Assembly: GCA_937625935.1 (NCBI GenBank)
Contig: OW569375.1
Coordinates: 372,001 to 436,000 of the forward strand
Direction of reading: 5' to 3'
Origin: Tetramitus jugosus
Taxonomy: Eukaryota > Heterolobosea > Eutetramitea > Acrasida > Vahlkampfiidae
DNA length: 64,000 nt
Shown: one piece after another, positions 31,423 through 40,439 of the stretch
Layout of the letters: each line of letters begins with the position of its first letter
Numbering within the stretch: position 1 is the first letter of the stretch
The notes under the pieces: model-generated
Databases searched by the model: none
The model's input: only the letters and a program-made list of their open reading frames with translations
Told to the model about the DNA's origin: nothing
Translations under genes and position numbers: made by a program

Positions 31423-31737
31423 AGAGTTGTTAAAAAAATTGTAATCCACTCAAAAATAGCGACTGGCAGCAAGCATTGAATCCTTCCAGGTATGATCCTG
31501 AAATATCGGGTCACATGTGCAACCATCATCACCCATCTCATCTTTTCGAAAGGGGGGAATTTTGATGACAATTTTAGCCTCTGCGCCTAGCACTAACTTT
31601 TTCGCCAGATGTTGCAAATAACAGGTCGCTGAAGGCAAGTTGCCAGTGTCTGTAACAAAGTATTTAAAACAACAACACAACAACAATATCAAATACCTAC
31701 CCAAACTATCATCTCTTATCAAGATTATTATCTGGAC
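31423..31737. other. Intergenic region with a possible small minus-strand gene
   Basis: 315 bases between Rrp40 and the surface protein. It contains the minus-strand frame described next; otherwise A/C-rich leader. Confidence 0.4.
31450..31722 (-). CDS. Possible small spliced gene, hypothetical
   Basis: A minus-strand open frame of 90 residues. A plausible GTAGGT...ACAG intron of about 60 nt near its 5' end (roughly 31638-31700) keeps frame and would give a product of about 70 residues beginning MIRDDSLDTGNLPSATC. The remaining sequence (CYLQHLAKKLVLGAEAKIVI, then a Cys pair CTCDP) is protein-like rather than random. No family is recognised. It would be divergent from the surface-protein gene by only 15 bases. 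Spurious frame is an equal alternative. Confidence 0.25.
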   Translation of the reverse strand: MIRDDSLGRYLILLLCCCFKYFVTDTGNLPSATCYLQHLAKKLVLGAEAKIVIKIPPFRKDEMGDDGCTCDPIFQDHTWKDSMLAASRYF

Positions 31738-32520
31738 ATGACTTTTTCGAAGATTATTCTTTCACTGCTCGTGCTGTGTCTTGTCACTTACACCTGTACC
31801 GCTAGATTACTAGAGTTCTCTGCTGGAACTAGAGGAATTTACAAGGGCGAACTATCTATGGGAGCATTCACCATGGATGTCTCTCTAGATCCACCAGCAG
31901 TCTCCTTCAAATGTACTACCAAGGCAGATAATACTGCTTGCCCTGTTACCAAAGTATCAAACGCCACAGTTACAATTGGTGCTGACTATGTTCTCGTTTC
32001 TGTGCCTGCTTCGGGTTCTGCTGCGGACAAGTGCTCCCAAGTTCCTGCATTCCAATATGGTGTCGAATCCATTGTTGAGTCCAATGGAATATCCAAGGGA
32101 TTCCTAGTTGTTTATTATAATCAACAGAACGTCACCATTGGTGAGAGATGTATCACTGTTGATGCCACTAAGGCAATGGTGGGTATTGATTGGATTAATG
32201 ATCAGAACTGTGTCGCTCTATCTGCAACAACAACTGCTGGATGTACCTCAACAGCTGCTAACCAAGCTGCAACAAGCTTTGTTGTCGCTGGAGCTTTGAG
32301 TGATAGAGAAGTTCTTCCAGAACCTTCTCCTTCAGCCACACCTTCCACATCTGGACAGAGCAGCACTGATCCATCTCATTCTCACGCTGACAGCAGCACA
32401 CAACCCAGAGATTCATCCAAGAAGAACACTGCTACAAGATCATACTTGTATTCAGCAGTTGCTGTTGCCATTGTGATAGGAACCATTATTGTGTCCCATT
32501 TGAACATTCTCAAGCAATAA
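31738..32520 (+). CDS. Secreted or GPI-anchored/cell-surface protein
   Basis: Single exon, 260 residues. A signal peptide covers about residues 1-22 (IILSLLVLCLVTYTCTA). Residues 23-180 form an extracellular-type domain with six or more Cys and N-glycosylation sites (NAT, NVT). Residues 190-232 are a Ser/Thr/Pro stalk of the kind that is O-glycosylated. A C-terminal hydrophobic segment (YSAVAVAIVIGTIIVSHL) with only a few residues after it fits a GPI signal or a tail membrane anchor. I do not recognise the extracellular domain. Such proteins are typical of amoeba cell surfaces; ligand and function are unknown. Confidence 0.8.
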   Translation: MTFSKIILSLLVLCLVTYTCTARLLEFSAGTRGIYKGELSMGAFTMDVSLDPPAVSFKCTTKADNTACPVTKVSNATVTIGADYVLVSVPASGSAADKCSQVPAFQYGVESIVESNGISKGFLVVYYNQQNVTIGERCITVDATKAMVGIDWINDQNCVALSATTTAGCTSTAANQAATSFVVAGALSDREVLPEPSPSATPSTSGQSSTDPSHSHADSSTQPRDSSKKNTATRSYLYSAVAVAIVIGTIIVSHLNILKQ

Positions 32521-32602
32521 GCTCCCAAATGCTACATGTGTAAACAAAAAACAGAAACTAACATCTGTTGCAAAATAAAATCAAAAACGACCACTACGTT
32601 CC

Positions 32603-33085
32603 ATGGAAGATCACCAATCATCAACAACAACAAACAACACTATTTTTCTCGTCAAACAAATAAACACGTATCTCAGTGATCGAAGTTCTCGATCTCATCT
32701 TCTCCAATTGCCCACTGTCCGAACCATTGGTCTTCTCAAGTGCTTTGATGTCAGTGAAAGCAAGGCTACTGTTGAAGATGAAGGATCTGTTCTTCATATT
32801 GACACTTCATTGATCCCTCAGTTTCATGCCCACTCAAACACTTGGTACACGTTTATTGGACAGATGGAGCAGCGCAATACCTTGCTAGAAGAAGCAGCAG
32901 AAGAAGAAAATCACCCCATGAGTCGTCGCCACAATATTTATTATGTGCTCAAAGCAAAAATCGCACACGAGATGCACGGAATGGACTCTAGTTCCATCAA
33001 ATTGTGGAAGCAGAGTCTTTTGGCGTGTCAAAAATTTTTAGGCGACAATGACATCCAGGAATACAATCGAAATTTGGACAGCTGA
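32603..33085 (+). CDS. TEN1: TEN1-like subunit of the CST telomere complex
   Basis: Single exon, 160 residues. The OB-fold pattern matches animal TEN1 along most of its length: TVRTIGLLKCFDVSESKATV against the human LRTFGRL...YD...SRVTL, then HIDTSLIPQFHAH against CTKLVEPFHAQ, TWYTFIGQMEQ against LYIVLGELQ, and YVLKAKIAHEMHGMDSSSIKLW against VVKARVLTCVEGMNLPLLEQ. Family role: with CTC1 and STN1 it binds single-stranded DNA at telomeres and recruits polymerase alpha-primase for C-strand fill-in. TEN1 is small and diverges fast, so this remains a by-eye assignment. It sits between the surface protein and the alpha-glucosidase, all on the plus strand. Confidence 0.65.
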   Translation: MEDHQSSTTTNNTIFLVKQINTYLSDRSSRSHLLQLPTVRTIGLLKCFDVSESKATVEDEGSVLHIDTSLIPQFHAHSNTWYTFIGQMEQRNTLLEEAAEEENHPMSRRHNIYYVLKAKIAHEMHGMDSSSIKLWKQSLLACQKFLGDNDIQEYNRNLDS

Positions 33086-33543
33086 GAAGTGGAACAATGG
33101 CAAACTAGTTTTGAGCAGAATATATATTCGTTGTGAACAAACTCCCATAAGCTGAAATATTTGTCCTTGGACAGAATGCAACTTCGAATTCCCTTCAATA
33201 GTCAAACGCCGTGATAAGAATTCCCGGACATTGCCGGAGTTAATGTTCGTGTTTTTGTTCGAAAGAGGAATTTTCAAGTCTGGAATTTCCAGCCTATCGA
33301 TGTCACTCATCGACATCTAGCAGCACTCGAGGATATAGGGGGCATACATGCTGTGGTGATCAGTCAGTTGATTAAATGATTAGCCCGCTTCTCTTCTTTC
33401 AGCTTTGGTTGAACTGAACAACTGAGTTGTACGCGTGTGTTTTCCCTGGACAGAAACACGCATGCTTCCAACCATAAAATCATTTGTAGCTTACACAACA
33501 ACAAAAAAACAAACAAAAACACCAAAAAACTAGCAAGAAAAAC
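33086..33543. other. Intergenic region
   Basis: 458 bases upstream of the alpha-glucosidase. A minus-strand frame (33038-33316) overlaps TEN1 and is not protein-like. The end is an A/C-rich leader. Confidence 0.45.
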
Positions 33544-36105
33544 ATGTCCATGGGAAGAAGCACACGATTCCTGTGCTACCTACTGCTCCTCGTGAGCATC
33601 ATGGTCACATTCGCCACAGCAATCGACCCCAAATATCAACTGTTCAACCTTGAGAGAACACCCACTGGTTACCAAGGCCAATTGAAGCTCCAAGAGGGTA
33701 GTGGTCCATTCGGTAACGATATTCAAGACCTCAAATTCCAAATGTTCTACGAGACGAACACTCGTCTTCACATCAAGATCACTGATCTCAATGAACAAAG
33801 ATGGCAACTACCAAAGCAATTACTCAAGAGTGAATTGCCAAGTGTTGCTGCTGCCAATCCAAAGTACAATGTCGAATTCCAAAAGTATCCATTCGGATTC
33901 AAGGTCACTAGAAACGGTGGTGGAGGTGATAATGTCATTTTTGACAGCAGTACCAAGCCATTTATTTTTGAGGATCAGTTTATTCAGATTGGAACCCAGT
34001 TTTCAAGAAGAGATCCAAACATTTATGGATTGGGTGAGAGAGTGCATCCATTGAGACTCAACACGTCTGATGTTGCGTACACAATGTTCAATTTGGACAA
34101 TTTGAATCGTTTTAGAGAGAATTTGTACGGTACTCATCCATTTTATATGGAGTTGAAGGATGATCGCACAGCCTATGGTGTCTTCTTGTTCAATGGTAAT
34201 GCCATGGATGTTCGATTAGAGCCAAATGCACTCAGCTATAGAACCATTGGTGGTGTCATTGATTTGTACATATTTTTGGGACCTGAGCCAGAAACTGTTG
34301 TGAAGCAGTATCAAGAAGTGATTGGTAAGCCAATTTTGCCACCATTTTGGTCATTCGGATGGCATCAGTGCAAGTATGGATACAAGGATCTGGATGAAGT
34401 GAAGGCTGTTGTGAATACCTATGCAAAGTACAAGCTTCCATTGGAAGCCATGTGGAACGATATTGACTACATGGATGCCTACAAGGATTTCACATGGGAT
34501 CCACAGAGATACAACATTGAACAAGTGAAGAAGTTTGTTGATGATTTGCACAACAAGGATCAACGCTACGTTGTCATTATTGATCCTGCCATTGCAAATG
34601 AACCTGGATATGCTCCATATGACGAAGGTGTTCAAAAGAACATTTTCATCAATAGTGCACAGACTGGAAAGGCATTGGTGAACAAGCAATGGCCTGGATT
34701 GTCTGTCTTCCCTGATTTCACTAACCCAGCCACCACTGAATACTGGGCAAAGTTTGTTGAAAAGTTTATTACTGATGTGCCAATTGATGCCTTGTGGTTG
34801 GACATGAACGAAATCTCCGGATTCTGTGACGGTGTCTGTAACACTACTAGCAAAGTTAGAAAGACAAAGGCTGGACCATTCAGAGATGTGAACAATCCAC
34901 CATTTGTTCCAGATAATGGCGGTACCAGAACATTGGACTACAAGACTATGAGTATGGACGCAAAGCACTACCTCGGACAACAGTATGATGTGCACAACAT
35001 TTTTGCAAACTTTGAGATCAATGCTACTTTGCCATCTCTCCAGAAGGTCACAGGTAAGAGACCATGGATCGTCACTCGTGCTTCCTATGCTGGTATGGGT
35101 AGTCTTGCTACTCACTGGCTCGGTGACAATGAATCCACTTGGGAGTCTTTGAAGCTTTCCATTTCCGGAATGTTGAACATGAACATTTTCGGTATTCCGA
35201 TGGTTGGTGCTGATATCTGTGGCTTCATGGGTAACACTACCATGGAGTTGTGTGCCAGATGGACTCAATTGGGCTCATTCTATCCATTTGCTAGAAATCA
35301 TAACACTTTGGGCTCTATCCCTCAAGAACCATACGTCTTCGGTCAGGCATTCGTCGATATGACCAAGAACCTGTTGGCTGTCAGATACTCATTGTTGAAC
35401 TATTTCTACACTTTGTTCGCCGATGTTCACAAACACGGTGGTACTGTTGTCAGACCATTGTTCTTCGAGTTCAGCGATCCAAAGTTGGAATTTATTGACA
35501 CTCAGTTCATGATTGGTAGTGGTCTTTTGATTTCTCCAGTTGTCGCTGAAGGCGCAAGAGTCAGAGATGCTTACTTCCCAGGTGAGGACAAGTGGTACGA
35601 CTTCTACTCTGGTGCATTCTTGACCAAGGGTGGTGTGAGCAAGTCCTTGTATGCTCCACTGACCTTCATTCCTGTTCACGTCCGTGGTGGATCTGTTATT
35701 CCAAAGCAGTTCCCTGGTTTGACAACTTCTGAAGTGCGTAACAATCCATTTGAGATCTTGATTGCTCTCGATGATTATCACTCTGCTTATGGTACACTGA
35801 TCTTGGATGATGGCGACAGTGTTGACACATTGGAGAATGGTCAATACACTGAGATTAGCTATGATGCTGGAAAGATGGACGCAGGCACTATTTCTCTGAG
35901 CTCAAAGGTTGGAAAGAACGGATATGCAGCTGCTTCTCAAAGAATTGTTGGCCAAGTGACTGTATTTGGTGTTCCAAGCATCTGCCAAGTTTCAATCAAC
36001 GGACAACCTACCGCCAACTATGAAGTGAACAAGGAGTTCAATGTTCTAAGAATCAAGACTACATTGACTCTGACTGATCCATTCACAGTTTCTTTCGGAT
36101 GTTAA
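33544..36105 (+). CDS. Glycoside hydrolase family 31 alpha-glucosidase, secreted/lysosomal
   Basis: Single exon, 853 residues. A signal peptide covers about residues 1-27. The galactose-mutarotase-like N-domain (to about 230) includes YGLGERVHPLRL. The catalytic barrel has nucleophile Asp420 in LWLDMNEISGF and acid/base Asp528 in HWLGDNESTWESL. It also carries WSFGWHQCKYGY, GADICGF and RNHNT, all GH31 hallmarks. The VRGGSVIP block begins the C-terminal beta domain. The overall pattern fits the acid alpha-glucosidase/maltase branch, cutting terminal alpha-1,4 glucose from glycogen or maltose in the lysosome. Codon choice is strongly biased and regular, suggesting high expression. It converges with CFAP20 (93 bases between stops). 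Confidence 0.95.
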   Translation: MSMGRSTRFLCYLLLLVSIMVTFATAIDPKYQLFNLERTPTGYQGQLKLQEGSGPFGNDIQDLKFQMFYETNTRLHIKITDLNEQRWQLPKQLLKSELPSVAAANPKYNVEFQKYPFGFKVTRNGGGGDNVIFDSSTKPFIFEDQFIQIGTQFSRRDPNIYGLGERVHPLRLNTSDVAYTMFNLDNLNRFRENLYGTHPFYMELKDDRTAYGVFLFNGNAMDVRLEPNALSYRTIGGVIDLYIFLGPEPETVVKQYQEVIGKPILPPFWSFGWHQCKYGYKDLDEVKAVVNTYAKYKLPLEAMWNDIDYMDAYKDFTWDPQRYNIEQVKKFVDDLHNKDQRYVVIIDPAIANEPGYAPYDEGVQKNIFINSAQTGKALVNKQWPGLSVFPDFTNPATTEYWAKFVEKFITDVPIDALWLDMNEISGFCDGVCNTTSKVRKTKAGPFRDVNNPPFVPDNGGTRTLDYKTMSMDAKHYLGQQYDVHNIFANFEINATLPSLQKVTGKRPWIVTRASYAGMGSLATHWLGDNESTWESLKLSISGMLNMNIFGIPMVGADICGFMGNTTMELCARWTQLGSFYPFARNHNTLGSIPQEPYVFGQAFVDMTKNLLAVRYSLLNYFYTLFADVHKHGGTVVRPLFFEFSDPKLEFIDTQFMIGSGLLISPVVAEGARVRDAYFPGEDKWYDFYSGAFLTKGGVSKSLYAPLTFIPVHVRGGSVIPKQFPGLTTSEVRNNPFEILIALDDYHSAYGTLILDDGDSVDTLENGQYTEISYDAGKMDAGTISLSSKVGKNGYAAASQRIVGQVTVFGVPSICQVSINGQPTANYEVNKEFNVLRIKTTLTLTDPFTVSFGC

Positions 36106-36198
36106 ATTAATATACACTTTTTCTTGCGGTTTGAATTTTTACTTTGCATGTGCATACTTTGAAGTTGAGAATTTTGTATGTTGCCAAAAGGTGACTCT

Positions 36199-36900
36199 TT
36201 AGTTCTTTTGGATCGGTAAGAATAATTTGAATTCGCTTGGTAGTTCATTCTCCGAATACAATCGATCACTAAAGTAGATTCGTCTAATCCTGCAATTGGC
36301 ATGAATTTGCACTTGCAGAGTTTCTAGATAGTTCGTTCCGTAGGCTCTTCTTGTAAAATCTGATAAATTGAATTGTATTTGATTCCAACCTTCGTCTAAA
36401 CGCATAGGCATCGTACAAATGAATGGTTTTACTCTTGTTGTCGTCTGGTAATTACTAGCCCGGAACCTTCTCTTTATATTCTTGTCATCCAGTACTTGGA
36501 CCTCAAATGTAAAGTACTTTTTCAGCTATTGATTTAAAAATGGAGTGAATAAATGGGTCAAAGGGAGAACTCACTTAACACAACTTACATTTTTAATAAT
36601 CATCACAAGAAAGGGTAGTTTTATACCAAGTGTTTTCTTTGCATCTGCTGGACATGTGATAAAAGTGGTGCTGACATTTGTTCCAATAATTTCAAGCACA
36701 GATGATTGAATGTCTTGATCAGTGATTCTCTTGATGTGACCGTTCCTCACTAACGAATCAATCAGAGTCAATTTATGGATCATATCACTGCTTGTTCACA
36801 CACAAGAGAACATACCTTGTTTATCCCAAATTTGTAATGGTTTAGAACCAATGCTGTAAAGAATGGACAGAAATCCGGATTGGAATGTGTTTTTAAACAT
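36199..36900 (-). CDS. CFAP20: Cilia and flagella associated protein 20 (CFAP20/BUG22), three exons
   Basis: Exons on the minus strand: 36900-36816, 36749-36589 and 36525-36199, with GT-AG introns of 66 and 63 nt. The spliced product has 190 residues (human 193) and is near-identical to CFAP20 along its length: [76 protein letters not shown] and [19 protein letters not shown]. Only the exon joins restore IWDKQVRNGH and [14 protein letters not shown], which confirms the splice sites. CFAP20 is an inner-junction protein of ciliary doublets and shapes axonemes and tubulin modification. It shows the organism can build flagella. The gene is divergent from the HROB-like gene, 233 bases away. Confidence 0.96.
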
Positions 36901-37050
36901 GGTATGTACAGATAGATGGGATGTTGGGTTCACGACTTTAAAGTGTAAATGAACTATTGAGAAATGTAGGTTTTCGTTTCAGAAGCGGTAGATGAGCAGT
37001 TTTGTTGGTTACCACGATCGTTTTTCAGTAGTTGCAACGTTGGGAATTCA

Positions 37051-37074
37051 GGCGCGCAAATAAAAAGGCGGCAG
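37051..37074. promoter_or_regulatory. GC-core, A-rich promoter patch upstream of the HROB-like gene
   Basis: Two GGCGCG/GGCGG cores separated by AAATAAAAA lie 60-80 bases upstream of the ATG at 37134, in the divergent CFAP20/HROB promoter. They are E2F-like but not exact matches. Confidence 0.25.
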
Positions 37075-37133
37075 TCTTTCGCTCGCGAACAAATAGCTCA
37101 TTTCCAGAAAATCGGCGAACTCCACATTTCCTC

Positions 37134-38363
37134 ATGAGTTTGGAAGCACAAGCAAAACAAAATCAAACAGAAAACAAAGCAATGAACAACTACGAAAACG
37201 ACGATGAATATGACGACGAAGACAACCACCATAACCACCACGAGATTCTCGTCAACAACCACTTTCGCCACATTCCTGGTCCAGCCGGAGAAATTTTCAT
37301 CAGTGATGATCATTTGAAGAATCAGCAACTGTATCAGCAACAGTTTACTCAAATGCAACAAAGTAAAAAAAATTCAAGTAATAACAGTAACAATAATAAT
37401 AATAGTAACATGAACAATAGTAACAAGGAAAAGAAGCTACAAGAGGAATTTGAGAAAAATTTGCGAAATTCATTGGAAAAGTTTTTGATTGATAATGGAT
37501 TACCTAATGGCATGGACATTTGTCGAAACAATAGTATCATTTTTATGAAGAGTGGTAATCATTTTGAGAAGAAGGTGACGTTGGCTGCCATGTGCGTAAA
37601 GAATATCATTCGATATGATTCTGTTCAATCGGCTAGTGTTTTACTGTGTGATTTCTATCGGTCTCCTTCATCGTCATCGACTACGCATCACTCTTCCTCA
37701 CCACAACCTCATGGTGTAGGTAGCAGTAGTGGTACTAGTGTTGCATCGTCGAACACGGGTGGATTATCGGATGAAAATCTGATTGAAGCAACTATTCATC
37801 GATCTGTGATTGAAAAGTATCCCCATGTGCTGACACCGGGAACGTTGTTACTACTCAAAAAGTTTTGTTTGTTTCATCCTTCGCCAAGAACGCATCACTT
37901 GATATTGACACCAAAGAATATTGTCAACATTTTTTCATCTGGAGCGGCTCAGAAGCGAATCGAGAAGAGTTTGGGGATTAGTTCGTCTCAGACAAGTTCA
38001 GTCTCTTCTTCATCTTCTTCCTCATCGAGCAGTACTAGAAGACCCGAGAAACAAACAGATAGGAGCTCAGTCTCCACGACAAATGTAGATAGAGTTGAAG
38101 AGAGCAGATCTTATCACCACCATGAAGAGGAGCGAGTGATGGAAAATGTGGAAGAGAGAAGATCACATGAACAATTGAGCACTGTTGTTCGGTTTTCGAG
38201 TCACAATAAGGATAGTGGTGCTGATAGAATTAGTAACGATGCTCCTCGGAGACCATTCGTATTACCTCCACCACCCAGTACAATCAAACAAAAGAACAAG
38301 AGAACATTGGAAGAGCAGCAACGAGCATCAGTGTACCCCAAGCCACAGTTTTCAAGTGTCTGA
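37134..38363 (+). CDS. HROB: HROB-like OB-fold protein (homologous recombination factor, C17orf53/MCM8IP type)
   Basis: 409 residues from the first real ATG at 37134. Residues about 55-65 hold PGPAGEIF, matching the conserved FPGPAG motif of HROB. A Gln/Asn/Ser-rich linker follows. Residues about 160-300 carry the HROB OB-fold (DUF4539): KKVTLAAMCVKNIIRYDS, an insert of Ser/Gly, IEATIHRSVIEKYPHVLTPG, TLLLLKKFCLFHPSPRTHH and LTPKNIVNIF. The human counterpart has VHR...LKPGSVLLLKQIGVFSPSLRNHYLNVTPNNLVHIYS. HROB recruits the MCM8-MCM9 helicase to recombination and crosslink repair sites. The tail is Ser/Arg-rich. The TGA at 38361 ends the frame, but the same frame is open again to 38783, see next entry. 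Confidence 0.8.
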   Translation: MSLEAQAKQNQTENKAMNNYENDDEYDDEDNHHNHHEILVNNHFRHIPGPAGEIFISDDHLKNQQLYQQQFTQMQQSKKNSSNNSNNNNNSNMNNSNKEKKLQEEFEKNLRNSLEKFLIDNGLPNGMDICRNNSIIFMKSGNHFEKKVTLAAMCVKNIIRYDSVQSASVLLCDFYRSPSSSSTTHHSSSPQPHGVGSSSGTSVASSNTGGLSDENLIEATIHRSVIEKYPHVLTPGTLLLLKKFCLFHPSPRTHHLILTPKNIVNIFSSGAAQKRIEKSLGISSSQTSSVSSSSSSSSSSTRRPEKQTDRSSVSTTNVDRVEESRSYHHHEEERVMENVEERRSHEQLSTVVRFSSHNKDSGADRISNDAPRRPFVLPPPPSTIKQKNKRTLEEQQRASVYPKPQFSSV

Positions 38364-38783
38364 AACAATAGTAACAACAACGAAATCGATACAGATATGG
38401 AAATCACTGATACAATGGATGTATTGTCAGACGCAAAGGAATTGTTGAATTATCCTGATCAAGCATCTCAAGTCCTAATACCTGATGGGGATACTGAGCA
38501 AAATGATATGCAAATCAATGATGAGCCTCCTCAAAAGAAGGCACGCTTAATGGAGGATGATGATGACGATGAGGAGGAGGAGGATAATGTTAGTGATGAC
38601 AAACAACAACAACAAACACAAAGCACCCAATCAAAGGAACAACACTATGCTCCAGCAGATGATTTTGATATGTTTAATCATGAACTCTATGCAGATGAAG
38701 AGCAAGATGAGAGACACACCCTAGGAGACCACATTGACAACTTGGAAGTTGAAGATATCCAGAACGAGGACGAGTTCTTCTAG
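38364..38783 (+). CDS. Acidic C-terminal extension candidate of the HROB-like protein, same frame after a TGA
   Basis: After the TGA at 38361-38363 the same reading frame continues for 139 codons to a stop at 38783. It encodes acidic, Gln-rich sequence (MEDDDDDEEEEDNV, HTLGDHIDNLEVEDIQNEDEFF). The first ATG is at 38397 (128 residues). It could be a small separate gene, or a tail joined by removing a 39-nt GTGTCT...ATACAG intron (38357-38395) that would keep frame and delete the TGA. Stop-codon read-through is a third option. Human HROB has no such tail. No domain is recognised. Confidence 0.5.
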   Translation, partial: NNSNNNEIDTDMEITDTMDVLSDAKELLNYPDQASQVLIPDGDTEQNDMQINDEPPQKKARLMEDDDDDEEEEDNVSDDKQQQQTQSTQSKEQHYAPADDFDMFNHELYADEEQDERHTLGDHIDNLEVEDIQNEDEFF

Positions 38784-38939
38784 GAGATTATCCTTTTGTA
38801 TTTATTCGGAGTAAATTCTCCGCTTTTCTTCTTGCAAAATTTGGAACTTTCAAAAAAATGACCGTTACATTCGAGAAACTTTTCAAACAAATCAAAATTC
38901 TCGAGAAACGAAGCTCGAAACCATATTGATCGAAACCAT

Positions 38940-40361
38940 ATGAGAAAAAGTGTCATTCCATTGAATAATCGGCGCAGACTTGCGCTACAGAAGCAGCAAC
39001 AAGAAGAAGCTTCTTCGAAACGACCTGACTTTCAAAACCTGGAACAAGTCATTGAGTATTACTTGTGCTTATCATTAAAACAAGATGATGCTGTTGTTGG
39101 TTCCTTCATGTTGAATAGTACAGGTGGTTCCCAGTCGAGTGAACCAGAGAATCGAAGCAACACGTACCACAGTCCATTTAGTCAACGAGAATTTTCTCAG
39201 GTGCAATTCTCCTCTCCCGCCCTCGCCCGATCGAATGTTCCAACACAATCAACGCCAACTACGGCTGAACAAGGCGAGACGGAATGTTTGTCGTCGGCGG
39301 AACTTCAAAGGAAATATCGAGAATTGTATCCGATTGGCTTGTCTAATGTGATCCCAGAGGTGTTCCATGCTCTGAATGAGACATCAGACCGATTATTGTC
39401 TCAAATGAGCAAGGAACAGCACAGTGATCATGAAACGGTTGTTGAAGAAGACTTCAATTCTCAATCGAATGAGAGTAATGGTAAACGTGTGAGTGAATCG
39501 ATGGCAAAGGCTCACTTTAACAATGAACATGTTCAGAGCTTGTTTCGGAATTTGTTTAAGCCCAAACTTTTTTTGCTAAAGAGTTATGACCAAGGGTTAA
39601 GAGAGCAGTTGGATCAAGTCAAATTGAAAGCCACGAGGGACAAGTTTATTCGTGAGCTTCAAATTCAAGTCCTGCTTAGCTTTTTGTTCTTGTTAAAGCT
39701 GTACTCGACAGATCGAATCAAACCAAAGAAATTAGACATGATTTCTGGATTGTTGAGCACTTGCAAGGGATTCTATTATGACTCGGATGAAATGTTCAAT
39801 GTCTTTCTGCGGAAAACAATGTTAATCGAACCATTGCTGTCAAAGTTTCCTCGTGCACTTATAGCCCTGTTCAAAAAGTTTTTGTTACCTGTTCCACCAG
39901 AGCTCCAATCAAGTGCTAATAAGAAGAACAATCGTTTAATCTTGATGAATGGTAGTAGTGAGAATAATCATTTGACATTCCAAGAAGAAGCAGTTGGCGG
40001 AAGCACTCCTGGAGATAAGAAGATTGATGATGATGAAGAGGACGCGTATCAGGAAAGCAATACTTACGAGGAGTTAATGGCTAATATGAAGAAGAAAACA
40101 GATGTTTTCAGTCGTCGTCTGTTGCTCGATACACCATCTAGGACCTTTAGAATGCCCTCTTCCATGACTCCAATGGGACCACCTCCACCGACACCAGAGG
40201 TCACCTACACTCGAGGTGTGAATGTTGCACCTACTCCAGATTTCGGTATTGCAACAACAGGCAGAAAGAAGAAGCGAAAATTCATGCAAACGAAGAAGAT
40301 TCTAAACTTTAGTTTGCCAGAGGGTGATCCTGAACCAAAGCGACAAAAGGTTGCAACCTAG
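38940..40361 (+). CDS. Possible Treslin/Sld3-like replication initiation protein
   Basis: Single exon, 473 residues. The central part (about 200-320) is helical and reads FKPKLFLLKSYDQGLREQLD, then DKFIRELQIQVLLSFLFLLK and KLDMISGLLSTCKGFY. The block R-E-L-Q-I-Q-V-L-L recalls the conserved R-x-C/L-Q-L-Q-x-x-L core of the Sld3/Treslin domain. The C terminus is rich in TP/SP sites (LLDTPSRTFRMPSS, TPMGPPPPTPE, APTPDF) and ends in a basic nuclear-localisation-like tail (GRKKKRKF, KRQKVAT). In Sld3/Treslin, phosphorylated TP sites bind Dpb11/TopBP1 to start replication. The match is short and by eye; another nuclear CDK substrate is possible. Confidence 0.45.
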   Translation: MRKSVIPLNNRRRLALQKQQQEEASSKRPDFQNLEQVIEYYLCLSLKQDDAVVGSFMLNSTGGSQSSEPENRSNTYHSPFSQREFSQVQFSSPALARSNVPTQSTPTTAEQGETECLSSAELQRKYRELYPIGLSNVIPEVFHALNETSDRLLSQMSKEQHSDHETVVEEDFNSQSNESNGKRVSESMAKAHFNNEHVQSLFRNLFKPKLFLLKSYDQGLREQLDQVKLKATRDKFIRELQIQVLLSFLFLLKLYSTDRIKPKKLDMISGLLSTCKGFYYDSDEMFNVFLRKTMLIEPLLSKFPRALIALFKKFLLPVPPELQSSANKKNNRLILMNGSSENNHLTFQEEAVGGSTPGDKKIDDDEEDAYQESNTYEELMANMKKKTDVFSRRLLLDTPSRTFRMPSSMTPMGPPPPTPEVTYTRGVNVAPTPDFGIATTGRKKKRKFMQTKKILNFSLPEGDPEPKRQKVAT

Positions 40362-40439
40362 TTATGAGGATTCAGTACTGTATAAAAATGTTGATATTGC
40401 CATTGTTTGGAACAATGGGAACTTAACCAAATAATCAGT

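Noticed and set aside
34351-35268. 305-codon minus-strand frame opposite the alpha-glucosidase
   Set aside because: Antisense to a clear GH31 gene with biased codons; composition is random and no motif is seen.
38361-38363. Selenocysteine reading of the TGA in the HROB-like gene
   Set aside because: The codon lies in disordered, non-catalytic sequence and I see no SECIS-like context; intron or true stop are simpler.
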